From contig VNWV01000005.1 of assembly GCA_009801085.1 (NCBI GenBank), positions 1,240,001 through 1,304,000 on the forward strand: DNA of 64,000 nucleotides, in the 5' to 3' direction. The DNA comes from Lasiodiplodia sp. COLG20. Its lineage: Eukaryota; Ascomycota; Dothideomycetes; Botryosphaeriales; Botryosphaeriaceae. The notes under the pieces are model-generated. The model searched no databases and was not told the origin of the DNA. It worked only from the letters and a program-made list of their open reading frames with translations. This document shows positions 56,196 to 64,000 of this stretch, in pieces. Each line of letters starts with the position of its first letter. The first letter of the stretch is position 1. A program made the position numbers and the translations under genes.

Positions 56196-56942
56196 TTATA
56201 AGTTAGGAAGTGCTAGCACTGAAGGCGTTAAGCTACCGCACACCCTAACTTGCACCTGTTCCGCTTCACGCCTTACGTATTCGTCGATGGGACGGTATCC
56301 GCAATCTGCGTGTCGGAGAACCAGCTCTTTCAGCGCGTAAACGGTGTTATTTAGCTCAGCCAGCTCTACGCGGAGGAGCTTGTTGTGCGCCGAAAGCGTG
56401 CGGTGCTTTTCCTCCAGTCTGTCCATCCAGTCTCGTTTCTTCTTCCGACACCTGTTCGCGGCCTGTCGGTTCTTCTCCAGGCTCACTTCTCGGTTGGCCC
56501 GTGCCTCGGCTGTGTTTGCTGTCGCGCCACGACGTCGCTTTGTAGACGTTCTAGGGCTTTTACGCTTGCTACCTGATTCAGGAAGCTCACGTGAATCGGA
56601 TGTCGTCTGCGGGCTTTTGGTGTTCTGGCTCGCCGTGTCGAGCTGCTGGTCATCAGACTCGCAAGGGAAAAGACTGTACCAACGCGCCGCATTGCTGCCC
56701 ACATCAACGAGAATATCGATATCCAATGTGTCCAATGATGTAGAGCTGCTAGATTGCGCCGCAAAGTCGTCCCCAGTGCCGATGGAAGAGGTTTGACAAG
56801 GGCTGGAGAGCTGGAATAAGGCGCCATCGAAGAAACTGGTGAGGGGGTCGGAGAGTAGCGTTGGATCCGCAACACTATCGAAGGCAAGATGAGTATCGAA
56901 TCCAGGCCCAAAAGTCAGGGACCGGTTGATGATGGACGTCAT
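56196..56942 (-). CDS. bZIP transcription factor, ATF/CREB-like
   Basis: Single exon of 248 residues. The N-terminal ~110 residues are acidic and Ser/Thr-rich, as in activation regions. A basic linker (KRKSPRTSTKRRR) precedes the bZIP. The basic region is at about 151-170 with the N-x7-R signature (Asn158...Arg166, NRQAANRCR). A perfect leucine heptad series follows at 176, 183, 190, 197 and 204. After the zipper the tail (HADCGYRPIDEYVRREA) matches Atf1/Atf21-type fungal proteins (often H..C....I..Y). It would bind CRE-like TGACGTCA sites as a dimer, likely in stress or developmental control. No intron and no premature stop; start at 56942. Confidence 0.85.
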   Translation of the reverse strand: MTSIINRSLTFGPGFDTHLAFDSVADPTLLSDPLTSFFDGALFQLSSPCQTSSIGTGDDFAAQSSSSTSLDTLDIDILVDVGSNAARWYSLFPCESDDQQLDTASQNTKSPQTTSDSRELPESGSKRKSPRTSTKRRRGATANTAEARANREVSLEKNRQAANRCRKKKRDWMDRLEEKHRTLSAHNKLLRVELAELNNTVYALKELVLRHADCGYRPIDEYVRREAEQVQVRVCGSLTPSVLALPNL

Positions 56943-59122
56943 CAGTGCCTAGACGTGCTGCAACGACAGAAGTGGTTTTAGAATCGCTACCGAGGTGTCG
57001 ACAATGAGCGAGGAATGACTCGCCTGGCAAGATCCGTGTGCTGTTCAGTCACGATGGTAAAAGTTTAATACTGAGGATATACTAATAAACAAAGTGGTTG
57101 TAGGGATGCTGGGTGGCGGAACATCTTTAGCATAGAAGGTAAGGGCAAGGATAAGTTGCGTGGAGATGACGCCAGCAAGTGGTGTCGCCGGCAATGTGAT
57201 TGCAAGCAGAAATCATGCAAGGCGAAAGTAACCCGGGGGTAGGCGGGGCTATCTGCATCGAGCAATAATGCATATCGCATACTGATGGAGTAACGGCCGA
57301 ATAATTGGGATATAAGCGTGGGACAATGGCTGCTGGCGACAGGTAAGCTTTGTTTGATCATCGCGAGATGCGCTGGCTGAGTGGTGGAAACAATAATCAT
57401 GATAGGTGCGTGCGTCGGAAATCACTCCGAACTGTCCAGGTAGGTCGTTGCAGTAAATCCCGTCCCGCCACGGTCCAGCAAGATATTCCGCCCGTCACAC
57501 TCGCCTCCCACTAACGTAGGTATAAGACACACTGGGCTGAGACAGCCTAAAGAGAGGAATGGGAAGAGTTGCTTGAGGTACCTTTTGCTGACTACCGAGG
57601 AAGATCCTCAAATTCCGTAGCTATCGCCCCATAGCCCCACGCGGCTCACAACCCGGTGAGGTACGTTACCGGCCTTATAGCACAGATCGTTCCTTAACAC
57701 CCCCTACACCGACCGTTGCGCCCCATAAACCCAGTCAGTCCACGCGGCTCTTCGTTTAGGCCCCAGACGCACAGCTGCGTAACTATGTCGAGCCTGACGT
57801 AGCCTTAATCATGATGCAGGACGGGTTCTCAGGCATTGCGCCAGATCGATGATTATGCACACTGATCGCCAGCCGCCCCCGTCGGCTTACAACCTGTACC
57901 TCCAGTCTCCTGCTTCGATTGGTCCGGATACAAATGCCATTGGAACAGGTGGGGCATGCCACCTTCACCATCTCGCTAAGAGAACCCTCGCAGGAGCGAG
58001 AGACGTTTGGTATATCGCTTATCTCTGCTTGGCTCGGCCTGCACGGCCGAACCGCCCGCATGTATGGGCTGTCTTAAGTATGTGCCTTTTACCGACCGTC
58101 CCTTCCCTGATCTGCGGTACGCCATATTATTTTTGACGGGTTCTCTGAATTTCTTCTGCACGAGATGTAGGCCCTGGGCGGTTAAGAACCGGTCGCCGAA
58201 CGCATACATGCTGGTGCTTAATAATTTACTTTCTTGAAGAACATGGCCCGTCGTTCTTGGCAGCGATGATCCGGAGCCTCGTTCCTTACGTCACTGACTC
58301 AGTTTGCCCCACTACCTCTCTTGGTGAATCGATGATGCTGCACGCTGCCTGGTGAGCCGCCACTTCCAATGCATGGCAACTATTTCTTCTCTGTGTTACT
58401 GCTGCATGAATTAGTGCCCTCGCCCCGAAAAGTCGTACGAATCGCATGGAAACTGTCGCTTCGTTTCCGCAGATAGAAAGTATAGCAAAGAAAGCAAAGG
58501 AGTGATCATCAAGAAGGCAACTATTTCGAAAGTAGAAACCGAAGAGTGGTGTGGCTTTAGCATTTGCTGCATGACATTACCTTCGGACAAATAGCGTGGA
58601 GACCGAGTATGCATATTTGTGCGGTGCACTAAAATACCTGCTACGGCCCGTCAGCCGCGCTCTTATCGCCTCGCGAATTGTTAGAACAAAAACGCGACGG
58701 CTATGTGTAGAGAATGCGATGCAGATTTCGAATTACCATGAAATGTCCACCAAGAAATAATGGTGGGTGATGTAATAGATACCGGCAGTTGGATCCGACA
58801 AAGCGAAGATGATAATCAAGATTACGGCTACTACTTTCATAGTTATGCCTGCCTCCTTATTCCTGCGTCTAATAAAGAACGGGGCCCCGGAAAGATAGAG
58901 GGAGGCGCGCCGCGGGAACAAACGCCTGCACATGTAGCCTCTCCTTCCATTATCTTCAGGTAGCTAATAGCTCCAATCCATCACTGTTCATGAATATTAA
59001 GCCACTGCGGGGTTCATAGAAACAACGAATCAGACAAGCTTGCCAAAGCCACAACCCAACCACAACCCCTCCATATACACAGAGCGGTCGATCACGGTGT
59101 CCCGAGAATGTATGTTGTGATG
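56943..59122. other. No supported gene
   Basis: First part is the bZIP promoter. Remaining frames (up to about 110 codons) overlap on both strands without motifs. Confidence 0.45.
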
Positions 59123-59237
59123 TGATGGAACGAAGGCAGTCTGTCTGTCGCACTATCGCTGCTTAGTCAGCTCAATGTATATAAGCTACTCCGCTCGATA
59201 ATTTAATCATTAGAGCTTCTCTCAATTTGTATCATCA
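59123..59237 (+). repeat. Solo LTR, second family, TG...CA ended
   Basis: Begins TGATGGAACGAAGGCAG, contains TGTATATAAG (TATA), and ends ATTTGTATCATCA, giving 115 bases with TG/CA termini. A partial copy lies at 22515-22594. A Gypsy-type LTR (copy C) follows almost directly, so elements are nested or abutted here. Confidence 0.6.
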
Positions 59238-59241
59238 TAAT

Positions 59242-59430
59242 AAAATTCGGTCACGCGAGCCTTCTAATGAGAACCTCTCCGCCAAGTCGATAATAAATCT
59301 CTCGTTGTTCTTCTAACTAGCGAGTGGCGTTAGCTATAGATATTTACACTATAACTAAGGCAAGTAGAAAGCTTAACTAAATTAAGTATTAGAGTATTAA
59401 TTAGCTAATAATTAGACTTATATTCTATTA
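59242..59430 (-). repeat. LTR copy C, 3' LTR of the Gypsy element
   Basis: Same family as copies A and B (TCGGTCACGCGAGCC to the ATTAGACTTATATTC terminus). In minus orientation it lies downstream of pol, so it is the element's 3' LTR. It shows intermediate C-to-T decay. Confidence 0.7.
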
Positions 59431-62400
59431 AAGAATAAGTAACCGTACTAGACTCTAATCGGTTTCGCTTTATAGTACTTTAGACTTACTATTTAGTCTA
59501 TAGATACTTAAATAAGAATACTAACTATCGATATATTACTTATAAGTTTTATTTTAATAATATAGAAAATCTATTTTATCTATTAAAGGTCTTATTTTAA
59601 GAAATAAAGCTTATAATTTATCTTCTCTTACGGTCTAAAATAGTATTATATAGTTAATAGTTTTCTCTTACTTATATATAAACGATAAATTATCGTAAGT
59701 TTTAATGTCGAGATTATTTTATAAACTAGAAGGCGAATAAATTATATAAGTAATTAAAATAATTTTATTATTAAATAAAAAGTATATAACTAAAGTAAGA
59801 TATTAGAAAGTAGTAAAGATAATATAAAAGTTAGACCATCTTAAAGATAAAAGATAGTTATTATAGTTTTTAGAGTTACTTAGAGTTATAAAATAGTAGA
59901 TAAATACGAAATTTAATAGCTTTAGAGAAAGTCTTAACGTTATAATAACGTAATAAAATATTAATTATATACTTATACTAGTATTTTTTTTATTTCTAAA
60001 TTTCTAGAGATTATAAATTTTATAGACTTTAATATTTAGTAGGTAATATTTCTTTATACTCGTAGTAAAAATTAGTTTAACTTTTCGTACTATTATAATA
60101 ATAGGCTTCTTTTACTAAGCTTCGAAGTCGCTTAGTAGATTAAATAAATCGTAGAATTTATCTTAAAGAGATAAGAGAGAAAGAATAATAATTAGATAGA
60201 GAAGTATTACGTAATTATATAATATATAGTAAGCCGATTACCTCTAACTAAAGAGTTTAATTAGAACTTTAAGTTAACTATAAAGAATTAAAGGTCTAGC
60301 TAAAAAGTATATCTATATACTATAAAAAAGCTAGTTATAATTTAGATCGAAATAGTTAGATTAATATAACTAGATTAATCGTATTAGATTAATCTATTTA
60401 AATTATATTAATTTAGATAGATCGTACGTAATTTAGGCGCTTAGAATATCTTTTTAATATTCGTCTTCTAGCTTCGCTAAGCGACCGTAATATTATATTA
60501 TATCTTACTCGTTTTTCTTTCTATCTACTTTTCGACTTTTCGTCTTTACGCGCTTCTTCGAAACGATTATACGTTTAGACTTTTAGCTTTTAGCTTAGCT
60601 CTATAGTTCTTTATTCTATAAAAAATTCTCGAGTCCGTACTTTTTTTTAGAGTTATTACGTTCTTATAAACGTTCTTTTCGTACGAACTTTAGCTATTAT
60701 TTACTAGTATTCTCGTACGCGTCGTTATTTCGTACTTTTTAGATTTCTATACGAAATTTAAGACCGTACGACTTTTTCGTCTATAAGACTCTTTAGCTTC
60801 TACGATATCTTTTTTTATATAGACTTTCTTTTTTTAGAGTTATAAAGTCTATATTTTATAGAGTTTATAATACTATTTTCTCTCTTAGAAATCTTTAGTT
60901 TAAAGATTTTTCTAAGCCCGTACGATATATATTATTTCTTTCTACTTTTATTTTTTTCTTTTTTTTTCTTTTTATAAGTACTTTTTTTTCGTTATATCTT
61001 CGAAACGAAAACGAGATTCGTAGAAGACTAAGTATAAGTCTTTAGATACGAAGATTAATTCTTTAAAGATTACGATATTCGTACTCTATTTCTAATATTT
61101 ATTATTAAACGCTTAGTGAAAGATCGAGAATCTAGAAGTTATCTATTAAGTAGCTTTAGATTTTTCTTATTATAGCGAGTATTATCGTTTAGATCGTATT
61201 AATTACGATACTAGTAGATTAGAAGATTTAGATTATACGTTTCTCTCTTTTTATCATTATTTTTACTAATTACTTCTAGTCTTAGTTAAGTAGTTTTATC
61301 GAGCGTTAAAGAAGACTCGTTTCGAGCGAATAGTCTTTAAAGAGTAGTTATAAAAGACTACTAGTAGTCTTTCTCGCGTTAAGAGATAGTAGAAGTTATT
61401 AAAGCGTCGTACTACTCTAATATTATAGTAAAAATTTAATACTATTAATACTCTTAGTAAGCTAGAGAACTTAGAGAATAGAAATTTCGTTAACTCTAAG
61501 AATACTAAGAAGAAGCGGTTATTAAAGTATTTACGTAGCGAGTTCTTAGCCGATATCTCTATGAATTTTATCTAGACTATTAGATCTTCTAGAACTAGTT
61601 TAAATACTACGCCGTTAAAGACGTTTAAGTTAGTTAATTAGACGCGCTAAACTCTAAATTTTAATTTCGAGTTCTTAGACGTTCTTAAGATCGACGCGTC
61701 TCTAGCTTAGATCGGTCTAAATTTTAGCGATAAAATTTTACGATAAGGTCTTTATAGTCTTCGTAGTTTTTTAGTAGTTTTTAAATATTATTCTAATCTT
61801 CTTTCTATTTAATAAGGTATTCGAATTAACCGCTATAGTAGTTATTATTAAGAATTTTTTCTACGACTTAATCTTTATTTTTATCGGCGTTTAGATTTTC
61901 TAGAATTATTTCTTCGGTTTATTCTACTAGAGTAGCGTTTTCTAGCGCTAGTTCGAGTAGTTTTATATAGAATACTAGATTTATTCGTATAGTACTAGAT
62001 AGTTTAAAACGATATATAATCTCGTCTAGTTTTTCTTTAATCTTAAAAGATTTAATTTTCTTAAAGTTTAATTTACTATTTAGCTATCGAGTTTTAATAT
62101 TTCTTTTAAGAAGATAAACTTTATCTTCTTTTTTTAGCTTTAGTATCTTCTAGTATTATTTATTATAGTAGCGAGATATTAAATATTCGTTAAATTTAAT
62201 ATCGAGACTAAGCTATTTATAAAGCTCTTTTAGCTAGTTCGCTTTAAAGATTTCTTTCTAGACTAAAAATTCGCTTAGAATTTTTTCTCTATAGATTATT
62301 AGTTCGTGTCTATAATTAGCGTAGAATAGAGTTTTTTAAGTAGCTAACGTCTTTAAGCTATTATACGCGAATTATACTAGTAGTAGTAATATAACTTAAT

Positions 62401-64000
62401 TATCTTAGATATAGTTAAGATAATAGCGTAGATACTATTTTAGCGTTTAGTTTATACGCTTAATTTATTCGTCTATTTAAGAGTATACCGTTATCGAGAG
62501 TTTATATTTAATTCTAAGCTATTAGATAAGACTCTACTAGAATTAAAATATAAATAGCCGATCTCTATTTAATACGAGCTCTTTTAGTAATCTATAGTTA
62601 TCTAGAATTATCTTAAGAAATATATAGGCTAGCTCTTTCGCGTTTATTAATTTAAGATATAATAAATAATACGCGTACTTAGTAAGTCTATTAATAATAA
62701 CTAGAATTAAGTCGTACTTAATATTAATTAAGAGTTTAACTAACTTAAATAGATTCGTAATAAAGTCTAACGAGATCGATTACTAGAGTCTCTTTAAAAC
62801 TATAATTAGCTAAAGTAGTTTATAGAATACGTATCTCGCGGTCTTACTTTTAATATATAAGTTATATTACGAAACTATCTTTTAAACTATTTTTTTTAGG
62901 CTCTAGAAGTAGTAATTTCTAGTTATTTATTTTATCGTCTTCTTAATTTTTTAGTAACTATATATTAGTACTTCGTAGATATCTTTAACGAGTTTCTCTC
63001 GAAGTTTTATCGAAACGTAAATTAATTTTAAATATAGAATTATATCTTCTACGTTACGCGTAATTTAAAAGTCGTTTTCTACTTTTTCGAGTTTTTAGAC
63101 TATTATATTATAGGCGTAGACTTCTTAAATTTTTCGCGTCTAGGCGTTATTTTCTAGGCGTATCGCCGATACTAGTAGTCTAATTAGAGTAAGTAATAAA
63201 TCGGTCTCTAGATTTTTCTTTAGCTATAATTAGATAATTTTAAATATAGATACGTACGCTTTAGTAGATATAAGAGTTTCATTCTTTTATTAGCTAAGTA
63301 TTATAGACTATAGTTCTAGCTTCTCTTTAATATAGTTAGCTTTTCTACTTAACGCGTTCGTACGAGCGTTTTTAGATTTCTTTTTATAGATAATCTTTAT
63401 ATTGTAAGACGCTAATTTTTTAGTCTATTTAACTTATCTTTTAGTTAGTTTCTTTATAGTAGTAAAGTATATAAGATTCTTATAGTCGTAGTATACTAAT
63501 ATCTAGTACTTTACGTCTTCTAAATAGTATCTCTATTCTTTAAATACTATAACGATAGTTAAGAGTTTCTTATCGTAGACGTTATAATTAAGTTCTAAAG
63601 ACGTTATTTTTCTAGAGTAGTACGCGATCGAGTAAAGTCTTTCTTACTCGTCGGGCTAACTAAGATAAATCTTAATAGCGTAGTCTAATACGTCGGTTTT
63701 TATAATAATAGAGAGTTTAGAATTATAGATTTTGAGAATAGATACTTCGTAGAATATTTACTTTAACGAATTAAATACTCGTTATTACTCTTCTTTCTAT
63801 TTAAACCCGTATTTTTTTTAAGTAAGTCTTATAAGTAACTCGTATACTAACGTATATTTCTCGATAAACTTACGATAGAAGTTAGCGAAACTAAGAAACG
63901 ACTATACTTTCTTAACGGTTTTTAGTATAGACTAATCTCTAATTACGTTTAGCTTAGCTTCGTCTATACTAATATAGTTTAGAGTAATAATAAATTCTAA
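59431..64000 (-). mobile_element. Ty3/Gypsy retrotransposon, heavily RIP-mutated, 5' part off the edge
   Basis: Despite saturation with TAG/TAA, the minus strand still reads as Gypsy pol in the expected order. The start of the RT connection/RNase H region is near 63890 (FLSFANFYRKFIEKY). RNase H follows at about 63400-63700 (LDYAIKIYL, YSIAYYSRKITSLELNY, DKKLLTIVIVFKE). An integrase zinc-binding-like region (LREKLVKDIYEVL, TRNYYF) and core (SLDFITNLFKLV, INRLTKYAYYL) lie at about 62690-63010. Known Trp, Gln and His positions are replaced as W to TAG, Q to TAG/TAA and H to Tyr. The 59.4-61.7 kb part is even more AT-rich and I could not read it. The reverse transcriptase core, gag and 5' LTR lie beyond 64000 if present. 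Confidence 0.85.

Noticed and set aside
56925..56950. CRE-like TGACGTC at the bZIP start codon, suggesting self-regulation
   Set aside because: It overlaps the Met-Thr-Ser codons and has a mismatch in the CRE; coding constraint is enough to explain it.
1..64000. CRISPR arrays, bacterial operons, secondary-metabolite core enzymes
   Set aside because: Introns and gene families are fungal; no regularly spaced repeats and no PKS/NRPS/terpene synthase motifs were seen.

Overview
This window looks like an accessory, transposon-rich and partly subtelomere-like stretch of a filamentous ascomycete (Pezizomycotina; a dothideomycete is my guess). The basis is genes split by 40-90 base introns with GTAAGT-type donors, CTAAC/CTGAC-like branch sites and TAG/CAG acceptors, two Zn2Cys6 regulators, and families largely restricted to fungi (DUF1996, Pth11-like rhodopsin, DUF3723, FunK1-associated region, Pfs/NLR fragment). 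A Ty3/Gypsy element and several other regions carry the footprint of repeat-induced point mutation (RIP).

The most consistent pattern is how genes have died here. Many recognisable genes are open over their whole length except for nonsense codons at conserved Trp or Gln positions. These are nearly always TAG (from TGG or CAG) or TAA (from CAA), and conserved His codons have become Tyr. All of these are C-to-T changes in CpA context on one strand, which is the RIP preference. Affected genes are a patatin-like phospholipase with a RING-like region (1-2775), a ferric reductase (10030-11841), a MADS-box-like gene (12058-12432), a DUF1996 secreted protein (13034-14183), a Pth11-like membrane protein (17386-18300), an APH-like kinase (35003-35449) and several small coiled-coil genes.

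Layout. 0-12 kb: patatin pseudogene, then a run of short coiled-coil genes (two apparently intact at 4770-5535 and 9490-9921, two broken by one stop), then the ferric reductase fossil. 12-18 kb: MADS-like and DUF1996 pseudogenes, a degenerate minisatellite, an intact single-pass membrane protein (15766-16689) and the Pth11-like fossil. 18-22 kb: very AT-rich decayed island. 22-27 kb: transposon ends, a zinc-knuckle gag scrap, an unrecognised broken gene and a DUF3723 pseudogene.

28-41 kb is the best-preserved part: a seven-exon Zn2Cys6 regulator (27976-30319, minus), an NmrA-like NAD(P)-binding protein (32709-33842), a five-exon catalase (35838-37902, minus) and a four-exon aquaglyceroporin (39731-41187), with a perfect 64-base foldback element at 38836-38983. 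A link of these four to redox or osmotic stress is only an inference from the families.

42-64 kb: LTR copies at about 41.9, 52.9 and 59.3 kb, a FunK1-associated pseudogene, a Pfs-domain scrap, a short Zn2Cys6 protein (48672-49545), a broken unrecognised protein (54221-54735), an intact bZIP factor (56196-56942), and a RIP-mutated Ty3/Gypsy element on the minus strand that runs off the right edge.

No tRNA, rRNA, CRISPR array or complete new multi-gene system could be supported. The clearest unexplained features are the run of short coiled-coil genes near the left end, the 18-22 kb decayed island, and the foldback element.
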